From: VYFG01 sp965221795
GTDB taxonomy: Bacteria > Pseudomonadota > Gammaproteobacteria > Arenicellales > Poriferihabitantaceae
Direction: 5' to 3'
Assembly: GCA_965221795.1 (NCBI GenBank)
Contig: OZ244914.1
Span: 2,604,001 to 2,668,000 of the forward strand
Length of the DNA stretch: 64,000 bases
Shown: positions 35,765 through 43,739 of the stretch, piece by piece
Layout of the letters: each line of letters begins with the position of its first letter
Numbering within the stretch: position 1 is the first letter of the stretch
Program-made: the position numbers and the translations under genes
The notes under the pieces: generated by a model
Told to the model about the DNA's origin: nothing
The model's input: only the letters and a program-made list of their open reading frames with translations
The model's database searches: none

Positions 35765-36149
35765 AGCGTGAAATCATCTTGGGCGCTGGGTCATGGGGTT
35801 CTGTTTTTCCCCGTCTCTTTGTGCTACGATCCAAGCATGTCTGACCCCACCCTGACCGAACTGGCGCATCAGGTTGCCTTGCTGGAGGAGCGTATGAACA
35901 CCCACCAGAAACAATACGAATCCGCACTGGATCGATTGCGAGCTGATATGGCTAATTGGAAGGCCGACATGGCCAAGCGTGAAACCGACTGGAAGACCGA
36001 CATTGGCGACTTGAAAACCGAAATGGCCAAGCGGGATAACCGCCTGATCCTTTCGGTGTTTGGTATCATGGTAGCCGGTATCACCATTCTTGGCTTTGTC
36101 CTGACCCGGACCCCCGTGCCGATGTTGACTCATTGAGGGTATCGAGGCG
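35765..36149 (+). repeat. Direct repeat copy 1 carrying a coiled-coil gene
   Basis: From tagcgtgaaatcatcttggg to gggtatcgaggcggt this copy is nearly identical to 36877-37327, including about 70 bp of upstream promoter-side DNA. It lacks one internal 66-bp coding unit that copy 2 has. Confidence 0.9.
35837..36136 (+). CDS. Tail-anchored coiled-coil repeat protein, short form
   Basis: This 99-residue protein (MSDPTLTELAHQVALLEERM) has a long charged coiled coil with the repeated pattern MANWKADMAKRETDWKTDIG, then DLKTEMAKRDNRL. A C-terminal membrane segment (LILSVFGIMVAGITILGFVL) and a short tail follow. The pattern is like Bdr/DUF1640 proteins: a cytoplasmic coil tethered to the inner membrane. 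I start at ATG 35837; a longer in-frame start at 35768 adds an unconvincing hydrophobic stretch. It is identical to the protein at 36949 except for the missing 22-residue unit and one or two silent changes. The function is unknown. Confidence 0.75.
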   Translation: MSDPTLTELAHQVALLEERMNTHQKQYESALDRLRADMANWKADMAKRETDWKTDIGDLKTEMAKRDNRLILSVFGIMVAGITILGFVLTRTPVPMLTH

Positions 36150-36161
36150 GTTCTGGCTTCG

Positions 36162-36641
36162 ATGGTTGGGGCCGCTAGCTCCGGCGATCGAGGGCGAGCC
36201 GACCTCAGCGGAACCGGCCCCGATGCCAGTGGCCTGCGCCAGCTCATGGGCTTCGACCATTTGTTACCCAAGCGTCGCTACCGGCGGCTCGCCCATAGTG
36301 ACCGCCGGGTCGGCGTGTTCCATCTCTCGGCGACGCGCCGGTTGGTCGTGACCTGGTGTCCCCGGCGGGTCCGCAAGGACGCCCGCGACTGCGAGCGGAC
36401 GGTGCGCAAACGGCAGAAGAAATGGCAAAAGAGCCGCACCCCCAATACCTTGCGGTCCCGCCATCCCCAGCGCCGCTTCCTGCGCATCGAGGGCGAATCC
36501 CGGGTCACCCTCGACCCCGAGCGGGTAGCCGCCGCCCGCATCTGCGCTCATCTCGCCCTTTCCTTGTTCTCGAAGGCCGCAGCAGCGGCCAGCATGATGC
36601 CATCCCCTCCCGGCCCAGTGCCGAGGCCATGTACCGAATGA
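36162..36641 (+). pseudogene. IS1634-like transposase, C-terminal fragment
   Basis: The frame reads FDHLLPKRRYRRLAHSDRRV, then RRVRKDARDCERTVRKRQKK and RRFLRIEGESRVTLDPERVA. The last matches the KxLRIEGExRVxLDExxIA stretch of IS1634-type transposases. The catalytic Asp regions upstream and the final helical part are missing or scrambled. It sits between the two coiled-coil direct repeats and may have mediated the duplication. The matching N-terminal fragment lies at 28293. Confidence 0.6.
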
Positions 36642-36876
36642 TGAAGCTGCCGTTGTCCCAGGTCCCCTATGAGCTGATCGACTGGGATCGCAAGGCCGGC
36701 TCGTCCAGACCCCCGGAAAAGCCCTGGAAATAGCGCGAACGAAATCGCTTTGCCCCGGAATGTAGTGCCTGATTCCCCAGGGGAATCCTGTAGAATCCAT
36801 GTGTTCTTAGTTTTACCGTCGAAGTCGAGAAAGTCAGCCCGATCACACGCAGTCGACCATTCAACCGCTTCCGGCT

Positions 36877-37327
36877 AGCGTGAAATCATCTTGGGCGCTG
36901 GGTCATGGGGTTCTGTTTTTCCCCGTCTCTTTGTGCTACGATCCAAGCATGTCTGACCCCACCCTGACCGAACTGGCGCATCAGGTTGCCTTGCTGGAGG
37001 AGCGTATGAACACCCACCAGAAACAATACGAATCCGCACTGGATCGATTGCGAGCTGATATGGCTAATTGGAAGGCCGACATGGCCAAGCGTGAAACCGA
37101 CTGGAAGACCGACATTGGTGACCTGAAAACCGACTGGAAGGCCGACATGGCCAGGCGTGAAACTGACTGGAAGACCGACATTGGCGACCTGAAAACCGAA
37201 ATGGCCAAGCGGGATAACCGCCTGATCCTTTCGGTGTTTGGTATCATGGTAGCCGGCATCACCATTCTTGGCTTTGTCCTGACCCGGACCCCCGTGCCGA
37301 TGTTGACTCATTGAGGGTATCGAGGCG
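36877..37327 (+). repeat. Direct repeat copy 2 with an extra 66-bp unit
   Basis: Same start and end sequence as copy 1, but the coding part carries one more 22-codon unit. The two copies flank 727 bp that hold a transposase fragment. Confidence 0.9.
36949..37314 (+). CDS. Tail-anchored coiled-coil repeat protein, long form
   Basis: This 121-residue protein matches the 35837 protein at both ends. Between them it has one extra 22-residue unit (DWKADMARRETDWKTDIGDL plus KT), so the unit containing RETDWKTDIGDLKT occurs twice in tandem. The units are nearly identical at DNA level (tgg to cgg-type changes only), which points to recent unit duplication. The coil is followed by the same membrane anchor (LILSVFGIMVAGITILGFVL). 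Length change by whole heptad-compatible units would lengthen the stalk without disturbing the anchor. The function is unknown. Confidence 0.75.
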   Translation: MSDPTLTELAHQVALLEERMNTHQKQYESALDRLRADMANWKADMAKRETDWKTDIGDLKTDWKADMARRETDWKTDIGDLKTEMAKRDNRLILSVFGIMVAGITILGFVLTRTPVPMLTH

Positions 37328-37550
37328 GTCGGTTGGGAGCACTGCCTTTCCTGGTTCATCCCCTGTTCCAGATATGTTGTCCCCTTCGGACTGCTGCCCT
37401 CTTTAGGGCCCTGCCGGGATCATGCTTTACCCTTGATCCTGTCTCTCATTACTCTCAGGAGCGGTTCGTGCCGATTGTCAGACCTTGTCATGATTTCGGT
37501 TGAAAATCGCCTTGGCAGAGCCCAACTACATATGATATTCACTGCATGCA

Positions 37551-38819
37551 ATGACAGAAAATATCGTGAATAAAGCCACTGCCCACAGGCCGCCCCCCAA
37601 GCCATTTAACATTGACCGTATCCGGAGTGATTTCCCTATTCTCTCTCGTCAGGTGAATGATCGTCCACTGATCTATCTTGATAATGGTGCGACGGCACAA
37701 AAGCCTCTCTCGGTCATCAAGACCATTGAGCACTACTATGCCGACCAGAATGCCAATATACATCGTGGCGTACATCATTTGAGTCAGGCAGCTACCCAGG
37801 CCTATGAGGATGCACGGGAAGTCATCACGCGATGGATCAATGCTCCTGCAAGTTGCCAGGTACTGTTTACCCGAGGCACCACGGACAGTATCAATCTGGT
37901 GGCATCCAGTTGGGGGCGTGATGTGCTTTTTCCGGGCGACGAAGTGATCATTTCCACTATGGAACATCATTCCAACATTGTGCCCTGGCAGATGATCTGT
38001 GAGGAACGCTGTGCGAAACTGAAAGTGATCCCGATGTTTCATAATGGAGAATTGGACATGGAGGCGTTTGCCGCGCTTCTGACGGACCGTACCCGTTTGG
38101 TCTCGGTAGTGCATGTTTCGAATACTCTGGGGACCATCAATCCGGTACGCGAGATCATCTTGAGGGCACATGAGGCCGGTGCACTGGTCTTGCTGGATGG
38201 GGCGCAGGCATTGCCACACATGCGGGTGGATGTTCAGGAACTGGATTGTGATTTCTACGCATTCTCAGGTCATAAGATTTTTGGTCCCACGGGGGTTGGG
38301 ATTCTTTATGGCCGGAAAAAATGGCTGGATGCCATGCCGCCCTACCAAGGGGGAGGTGAAATGATTGAGCAGGTGACTTTTGAGAAAACCACCTATAACA
38401 CCTTGCCCCACAAGTTTGAAGCCGGAACACCAAATATTGTGGGGGGTATCGGCTTGGCTGCGGCCATTGACTATGTGGATCATCTGGATCTGTCTGCCAT
38501 CCGGCGACATGAAGAAGACTTGTTGGATTATGCCACCAAGGGGCTGCAGGAGATTCCTGGTCTGACACTCGTGGGTACGGCTACCGAAAAAGCCAGCGTC
38601 ATTTCTTTCAATCTTGATCAGCAGCATCCACTGGATGTCGGCACCTTGCTGGATCAGCAGGGCGTGGCCGTGCGAACCGGTCATCATTGCACCCAGCCCC
38701 TCATGGATTTTTACGGCATCCCGGGAACTGTTCGGGCTTCCTTTGCGTTTTACAATAACCGGGATGATGTAGACGCATTGGTAGGAGCTACCCAACGTGC
38801 CGCGAACATGCTGGGCTGA
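37551..38819 (+). CDS. sufS: Cysteine desulfurase SufS
   Basis: This 422-residue class V PLP enzyme is of the group II desulfurase type. It has the N-terminal YLDNGATAQKP, the PLP-lysine segment FSGHKIFGPTGVGILYG and the catalytic Cys in RTGHHCTQPLMDFYGIPG, which places it with SufS rather than IscS. It removes sulfur from cysteine and passes the persulfide to SufE for Fe-S cluster assembly. The stop overlaps the sufE start (TGATG), so the pair is coupled. SufB, SufC and SufD genes are not in the window, so they must lie elsewhere, an uncommon split for this pathway. Confidence 0.95.
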   Translation: MTENIVNKATAHRPPPKPFNIDRIRSDFPILSRQVNDRPLIYLDNGATAQKPLSVIKTIEHYYADQNANIHRGVHHLSQAATQAYEDAREVITRWINAPASCQVLFTRGTTDSINLVASSWGRDVLFPGDEVIISTMEHHSNIVPWQMICEERCAKLKVIPMFHNGELDMEAFAALLTDRTRLVSVVHVSNTLGTINPVREIILRAHEAGALVLLDGAQALPHMRVDVQELDCDFYAFSGHKIFGPTGVGILYGRKKWLDAMPPYQGGGEMIEQVTFEKTTYNTLPHKFEAGTPNIVGGIGLAAAIDYVDHLDLSAIRRHEEDLLDYATKGLQEIPGLTLVGTATEKASVISFNLDQQHPLDVGTLLDQQGVAVRTGHHCTQPLMDFYGIPGTVRASFAFYNNRDDVDALVGATQRAANMLG

Positions 38820-39244
38820 TGGGTATTTCCATTGATAAGATTCAGCAAGAACTGGTAGAAGAGTTCGATCTCTTTGACCAATGGATGGACAAGTATGAAT
38901 ATCTGATTGATCTGGGCAGGAAGCTCCCCCTGATAGATCCGGCCTATAAGGACAGGAAACATCTGATTCCGGGATGCCAGAGCCAGGTCTGGTTGCACTC
39001 GGAACTCGAGGATGGTTGTGTCCGGTTCACGGCTGACAGTGATGCTGTAATCACCAAAGGCATCATCGCACTACTTATTCGGGTGCTGTCTGGCCAGAAG
39101 CCGGGGGAGATTGCCAATGCCGATCTCTACTTTATCGAACGCATTGGCCTGAGAGCCCACTTGTCCCCTACTCGGTCCAACGGTTTGGTCAGCATGGTCC
39201 AACGGATGCAGGCGATTGGTCGGCAATACGCCCGCCTAAATTGA
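38819..39244 (+). CDS. sufE: Sulfur-acceptor protein SufE
   Basis: This 141-residue SufE-family protein has the acceptor Cys in HLIPGCQSQVWLHSE and the conserved FTADSDAVITKGIIALL and IGLRAHLSPTRSNGL. It accepts persulfide from SufS and stimulates its turnover. Its ATG overlaps the sufS stop by one base. A likely terminator follows at 39327. Confidence 0.94.
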   Translation: MGISIDKIQQELVEEFDLFDQWMDKYEYLIDLGRKLPLIDPAYKDRKHLIPGCQSQVWLHSELEDGCVRFTADSDAVITKGIIALLIRVLSGQKPGEIANADLYFIERIGLRAHLSPTRSNGLVSMVQRMQAIGRQYARLN

Positions 39245-39326
39245 CTATAGCTGACCACATCCTGATTGATGGCAGTATGGGGCATCAGGACTGTTTGATG
39301 TCCCGATTAATATAAGCCCCAGAAAA

Positions 39327-39354
39327 GGGCGGCCCGGAAGCCGCTCCTTATTTT
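39327..39354 (+). terminator. Putative intrinsic terminator after sufE
   Basis: A 7-bp stem gggcggc/gccgctc (one G-T pair) with a 6-nt loop is followed by cttatttt. It lies 83 bp after the sufE stop. Confidence 0.55.
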
Positions 39355-39399
39355 CAATCTGCAATGTGCCGGTTCAAGGATAAGTAAGGCCCTTGATAT

Positions 39400-39957
39400 C
39401 TACTTCCATTTCTCTGCCCGACAGTCATTCCCCGTGGTAGGTGCTGTACCCATATTGAGTCGCTGACCATTGACCCTGATTTTTGGAGTATCCATTTCCA
39501 GCCGCACCCAATTGACACCGTAATGAGAGGAGGGTTTCCAGAGTCTTACCTGTTTATCGTCCGATATTAAATGAATTCCTCCAAGATGATCATATCCGGC
39601 CTTGTTCCCTCTAAACTGATTGGCTGGATAGTTTTCTTCATTGAGGGATAAGCTCCAAAGGCCGCCATTGCGGTCTCCCCCAACAAGGCTGTCAGCGTCG
39701 TCACCTGAAGGGTAATAAAACTCCACCGCCCCCACTGCGTTTGAGTCTGAGATTACGGTTATCGATGCTCTGAAACAAACTCTCCATCCCCAGAGTTGTT
39801 CGTCGCTTTGGTTTTTCGCTACAGCGTTTGAATCTTTAGGCGCGAAATAAGTAGTCTGCGCTTCTGCGGGCATGGCGACTACTGCCAGTAACAAGAACGC
39901 CGCTAATTTATTAAAAGGAGGGGGGGGGGGGGGTAAATTCGGGTTGTTTTGGATCAT
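39400..39957 (-). CDS. Secreted protein B with a poly-C/poly-Pro leader, in frame (ON)
   Basis: This is a 185-residue protein from the ATG at 39957. The leader is MIQNNPNL, then six Pro encoded mostly by 14 C, then FNKLAAFLLLAVVAMPAEAQ, a signal-peptide core with an AxA cleavage site. The mature protein (TTYFAPKDSNAVAKNQSDEQ … GNDCRAEKWK) has two Cys and a lectin- or jelly-roll-like look (RLEMDTPKIRVNGQRLN), but I recognise no family. An upstream ATG would add 57 residues with no signal features. The leader plan is shared with genes A and C. It is transcribed divergently from gene C across a 154-bp AT-rich region, with a promoter-like pair at 39995-40023. Confidence 0.78.
   Translation of the reverse strand: MIQNNPNLPPPPPPFNKLAAFLLLAVVAMPAEAQTTYFAPKDSNAVAKNQSDEQLWGWRVCFRASITVISDSNAVGAVEFYYPSGDDADSLVGGDRNGGLWSLSLNEENYPANQFRGNKAGYDHLGGIHLISDDKQVRLWKPSSHYGVNWVRLEMDTPKIRVNGQRLNMGTAPTTGNDCRAEKWK
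39920..39933 (-). repeat. Poly-C tract (14 C on the coding strand) in the leader of gene B
   Basis: A 14-base homopolymer followed by tcctttt. At this length the ATG at 39957 is in frame with the signal-peptide core and mature protein. Confidence 0.92.
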
Positions 39958-39994
39958 GAGATTGTACCGGGTAATGATGGAACGGAATACGGAT

Positions 39995-40023
39995 AGTATA
40001 CTCAAGAATACGCAAAAATTCAA
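39995..40023 (-). promoter_or_regulatory. Putative sigma-70 promoter for gene B
   Basis: On the minus strand a -35 box ttgaat (40018-40023) and -10 box tatact (39995-40000) are 17 bp apart, 37 bp upstream of the ATG. Confidence 0.5.
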
Positions 40024-40060
40024 TAATACGCAAAAGTCGGTAGTGGCTCGGTTTGAAAGT

Positions 40061-40089
40061 TTGTCTATTTTCAGAAAGGAAAGTACTAT
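40061..40089 (+). promoter_or_regulatory. Putative sigma-70 promoter for gene C
   Basis: The -35 box ttgtct (40061-40066) and -10 box tactat (40084-40089) have a 17-bp spacer. An aggaag ribosome site (40097-40102) follows, nine bases before the ATG at 40112. Confidence 0.5.
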
Positions 40090-40111
40090 ATAATTCAGGA
40101 AGATATTAACC

Positions 40112-40797
40112 ATGAGGAACAAAATCATGATCCAGAAAAACCTTAATTCACCCCCCCCCCCCCCCTCGCTAAACTAGCAACACTCCTGCTGCTTGCGGCC
40201 ATCGCATGGCCGGCGCAGGCCCAGCAGCTGGTCATTCCGGCGACTACCGGCACGGTAGCCTGCACGGAAGGTGGCTCGTCAGAGCTCGATCCGCACATTT
40301 TTTCTATCGGGATTCCCACACAAAACAGTCTGACATTCAACATTATGCGCATCCAGTTTGTCGATCCATTCAGTGTATATGTGGGGGTTCAAGAAGGGGG
40401 GAGGGGTACTCCACAGCAGATTAAAAATCTCGGTTCATCCCAACCACTGGCGGCACAGTCCGGCACTTTCTCCAGCCTGAAGAAGAATACGCGCTACACA
40501 GTCGTTTTATACAACGACGCAGAAAACCCACCTTCAAATCCGCTTGACCGCCACTGCTTCAAGACGCGTGGCGAGTTCACGAATGCGGAGCAGAACCTGT
40601 ATTTCGATGGCTTTGAGTGGCAACCCAACCTAACCCGATATAACCGGACCGGGTGCTATGCGGTGGCCAGCACGCGGCAGGACATTCGGGACTGCTATTG
40701 CAACGGCACGCGCAACGGAACACACATCCTCGCCGGCCAGACTGTGGCGAGCCAGGCGCAAAGGCAGTATCTCAATTGTCCGGACCTCGACAGCTGA
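40112..40797 (+). CDS. Secreted Cys-rich protein C, out of frame at a poly-C tract (putative phase-variable, OFF)
   Basis: Translation from ATG 40112 (with ATG 40127 in frame) gives MRNKIMIQKNLNS, then five Pro from 15 C, then Ser-Leu-Asn-stop. With one extra C the frame becomes LAKLATLLLLAAIAWPAQAQ, a signal peptide with an AxA site. It then runs open to 40797 as a mature protein of about 200 residues with six Cys (QLVIPATTGTVACTEGGSSE … QRQYLNCPDLDS). A good ribosome site and promoter precede the start. The post-tract DNA ctcgctaaactagc is identical to that of gene A, but the mature domains are unrelated. I read it as an intact gene in the OFF phase; a homopolymer miscall is the alternative. 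Confidence 0.77.
40151..40165 (+). repeat. Poly-C tract, 15 bases, in the leader of gene C
   Basis: A 15-base homopolymer; 3n+1 bases are needed to join the start codon to the signal-peptide core, so 15 leaves the gene out of frame. Confidence 0.92.
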
Positions 40798-41458
40798 GCC
40801 ATCTGATCCATCCGGTTCTCGGGAGTGCGGGCCACGCGAGGGCGTCAATCCGGAACCGGATATCGCTGGAGGATCGCGGAACATCCCGAACACGGGGCGG
40901 CCTCCTGGCCGCCTTTTCCCCACGCAGGCTTTGCAATGTTCAAACTGAACCACTACCCAAAAGTCGGAATATGGTTGAGTTTTCCTGATTCTGTCAGGCC
41001 ATTCGGGGTCTGTCTGGAGCAACACGGGCTGCCGTAAGGGGGGCGGCAGTCGGGTGGCGACTGACGACACTTTGATGAAGGCCAGCACCTTGGCTTGATG
41101 GTGTGAGCAGTGCCTGAAACAGGCCGGCTCCCGCAAGTGTGCGATTGTCTCTGCGGCGCGGAATTATCCGTAAGAGCGGCATAGAGAGTTTTCGTCAGCC
41201 GGACGTAGCCAGTGGAGCCCCGGGTGGGTGACCGTAAAGGTTGAGGATTGCCGAATGGCAATGTCCTCTCAGATGGGTTCCATCTGCCGGAAATGCGGTG
41301 TGCTCAGAATGGGGGATTGTGTTCGTGAATCCTATCGGGCCGATCCGATTTCGAACCGAATAAGAATGTGGTGCCATGTGTTGGCATGGACCATCAGTGA
41401 GCAACGTTTCGTCCGGATCCATGACTCCAGAACCTGTGAAGCCGGTTCATCCGGCGGA
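40798..41458. other. 661-bp region without a recognisable gene
   Basis: Open frames on both strands have no family pattern. The composition is that of the decayed mobile DNA elsewhere in the window. It ends at the start of the direct repeat at 41459. Confidence 0.4.
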
Positions 41459-41825
41459 TTGGGAAATGCGTGGCTGGCTGAATATCATGGCAATCCTGTG
41501 AGGCCTGGTAGAGGCTGATCGAACGGTCCCACGACATGGCCGGATAATTCAACAGTCCGGTCGCCGGTTGTGACCTTTGTGTAAAGACGTTGCAACTCTT
41601 GATGTGAATTCTTATAAGAGACCCTTCACGTTACTGGTTCCCAACCGGGACTGCCATTCCCCCGTCCGGCGTCTGACCCAACCTCAGTTGGATGCTGGCC
41701 CTCCGGTCCGACCGCAACCTGTGATCATGGGTGAAGGAAGCGGTCCTCGCCCCTCGCATCTTCTCGTCCGCTGCCCCGAGGTTCCTCGCCTTCTCACCGA
41801 TACTGTCCCTTCCAGAAGATCGAAA
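41459..41825. repeat. Island-flanking direct repeat, left copy
   Basis: From ttgggaaatgcg to ccagaagatcgaaa, 367 bp nearly identical to 45871-46240 in the same orientation. The two copies enclose the two-gene ATPase/AlbA_2 unit. The repeat has open frames on both strands but no recognised protein, and is probably an insertion-sequence remnant. Confidence 0.88.
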
Positions 41826-41915
41826 CATTCTCCATACGAGGGATTTTGTTTGCATCAACCGGCCTACGGCAATCCGCTCTCTATCAAGCATTCATGTGAT
41901 ACAAGGGTGCACTCT

Positions 41916-43679
41916 TTACAGTGACGCGGAGAAACCATTTCCTGAAGGGACTGGACGGTATTCCACCAATGCAGACCTCCCGACAATGTCAACAATGGTC
42001 ACGGACCATTCGGAACCAAATGCAACCGTAAGCTTCATCGGCTTGCCCAAGCGGAAGGTCACAGGTTGCTGTCGGCCATTCTCTATAGCGATATTATCTG
42101 CATACAGATAAGTTCGATCGGATGTATCACGTATGGGATTGAGTCGACCATGTAGATCGGGGATATGTCCGGTGTCCTGGGGAAATATGATGGAACCTCC
42201 TGGCAACTGTTCGTCAAGTTCCATCAGCAAACCACCCCGGCTTGGCAGCCACTTCCGTTTCATCCCTGCACTGTATCCCGGTGCCGCAACATAAACGGTC
42301 ATTGGAAGATGTGTAGTGTACAGATCAAGGGCTGCTTCGCCAGCCTCGTCTGTCACAGCCTGCTGCCAGGTTTTATTCGGAAAAAGAGCCAATACTTCGA
42401 CTCCCGCCAGAGGTTCACCCTTCGAATGCACCGTGACTGAGGACATGGCGGGACTCAGTTCCAGCTTTGCTGCGGGAATATCCAGAACGACGCTGGACCT
42501 GTCAACGACTTTATACTGAGGAAGATTTCCGGTGGCTTCCCGGGTCTCTGACTTGATAATCGAGACTCCATCTCCCCGACGCCCCATCAAGAATCGACGA
42601 AGGTTCGCACCGGGGACCTCTCCGACAGGGATTCGTCCAAATACAGAGGCGATCACTTCATTGCGCGTTGCCTGACTTGTTTCCATCCCTTCAATAGTCA
42701 TTCCATTGGGAAGTTGACCGGGAGAGTCAATCTCCAGGTGCCCCTTGAACATTGACAATCGTATCCGGCGGGAAGACATGGAGTAGTCGCGGTGTGCGAC
42801 GGCATTGACCATCGCCTCGAACACGGCCGCAGTACGGTACTGCGGCATATTTTCCCGCTCCGGCAGCTTGCGAGCCGAGACTCGCATGTTGCGCACCACG
42901 AACCGTACCGCATCGGCAATCTGCCGTGGAAGCGGCCCGACGATTTCCTGGGCATCCAGCTGACCGGAAGCTCGGCCCTGTCCCCGGTAGTGCGTCGCCA
43001 CAATGGTGGCTTGTGGCAACCATTCTTGTGGTGATTCGGTGCAAAGCAACACGCCTGCGACTGTTGCGCGATACACACCGGCTTCATCCTGAGCCAAGAG
43101 TCTGAGGTTTATCAACCCCCTGCGAGGGTCTGCTGATCCAGCCACGCTGAGCAATGACTCCCACAACTGCTCACTGAGTGTCTCAAAACCCGTATTGGGC
43201 ACGATTTGCTTGTCAAACCAAAGATACCGGCTTTGTGCCCGGTTTTGCGCCAATCTCATTCGTTCGTCGCCGTCCAGACGTTGCTTGGTCGCTCCAACAC
43301 GGATGAAAGCCCGACCATCCCGCTCATGAACGGTATCCCCCCGTGGCACTTCGACGAGCACAAAAAGCTGTCCGTCAATTTCCCGATGGTGAACGTCGAT
43401 TCGCAGAGACGGCTTCACCGTATCTCGGCTGACTTCAACCAGCAGACGGTCAACTTCGGCCACCTGCTCTGGAGTCATTCCCTGAATTCGACCTTCGTCC
43501 GTAACACCGCAAAGGAGTATGCCCCCACTCGCGTTGGCGAAGGCGGTCATCTCGTCTGCCAGGTCATCCCGTCGGGGACTCTTGGGTTGGTTCCCATTGA
43601 ACTCCACCTGCTTGAATTCCCAACCACTGTCTTCCCCCAGCCGCAGTCGCTGTTGTATCGCAGTATCGCTTATGGTCAC
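41916..43679 (-). CDS. AlbA_2 (Schlafen-like) domain protein with GHKL-like and Ig-like C-terminal parts
   Basis: This is a 587-residue protein. Residues about 10-140 form an AlbA_2/Schlafen-like divergent AAA domain (EDSGWEFKQVEFNGN, FANASGGILLCGVTDEGRIQ, FIRVGATKQRL). A middle region includes the GHKL-ATPase-like EAMVNAVAHRDYS and RIRLSMFKGHLEIDSPGQLP (about 270-340), as in COG2865-type predicted regulators. The C-terminal third (about 390-587) is unusual. It contains a carboxypeptidase-regulatory/Ig-like fold (GEPLAGVEVLALFPN, VTDEAGEAALDLYT) and a further β-rich part. The gene lies 60 bp downstream of an ATPase-TOPRIM gene on the same strand and inside flanking repeats. Nucleic-acid recognition in a defence or stress role is inferred. 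Confidence 0.75.
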   Translation of the reverse strand: MTISDTAIQQRLRLGEDSGWEFKQVEFNGNQPKSPRRDDLADEMTAFANASGGILLCGVTDEGRIQGMTPEQVAEVDRLLVEVSRDTVKPSLRIDVHHREIDGQLFVLVEVPRGDTVHERDGRAFIRVGATKQRLDGDERMRLAQNRAQSRYLWFDKQIVPNTGFETLSEQLWESLLSVAGSADPRRGLINLRLLAQDEAGVYRATVAGVLLCTESPQEWLPQATIVATHYRGQGRASGQLDAQEIVGPLPRQIADAVRFVVRNMRVSARKLPERENMPQYRTAAVFEAMVNAVAHRDYSMSSRRIRLSMFKGHLEIDSPGQLPNGMTIEGMETSQATRNEVIASVFGRIPVGEVPGANLRRFLMGRRGDGVSIIKSETREATGNLPQYKVVDRSSVVLDIPAAKLELSPAMSSVTVHSKGEPLAGVEVLALFPNKTWQQAVTDEAGEAALDLYTTHLPMTVYVAAPGYSAGMKRKWLPSRGGLLMELDEQLPGGSIIFPQDTGHIPDLHGRLNPIRDTSDRTYLYADNIAIENGRQQPVTFRLGKPMKLTVAFGSEWSVTIVDIVGRSALVEYRPVPSGNGFSASL

Positions 43680-43739
43680 CAGTGCCTCCTGTAATCCTAA
43701 AGGGTCATATGGTGCAGGGGGCAGTAGCGAGAAAACCCA

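Noticed and set aside
40165..40180. The TAG after the gene C tract (and gene A tract) as a recoded codon
   Set aside because: Reading through TAG does not lead into the signal peptide; only a one-base tract change restores the long conserved frame.
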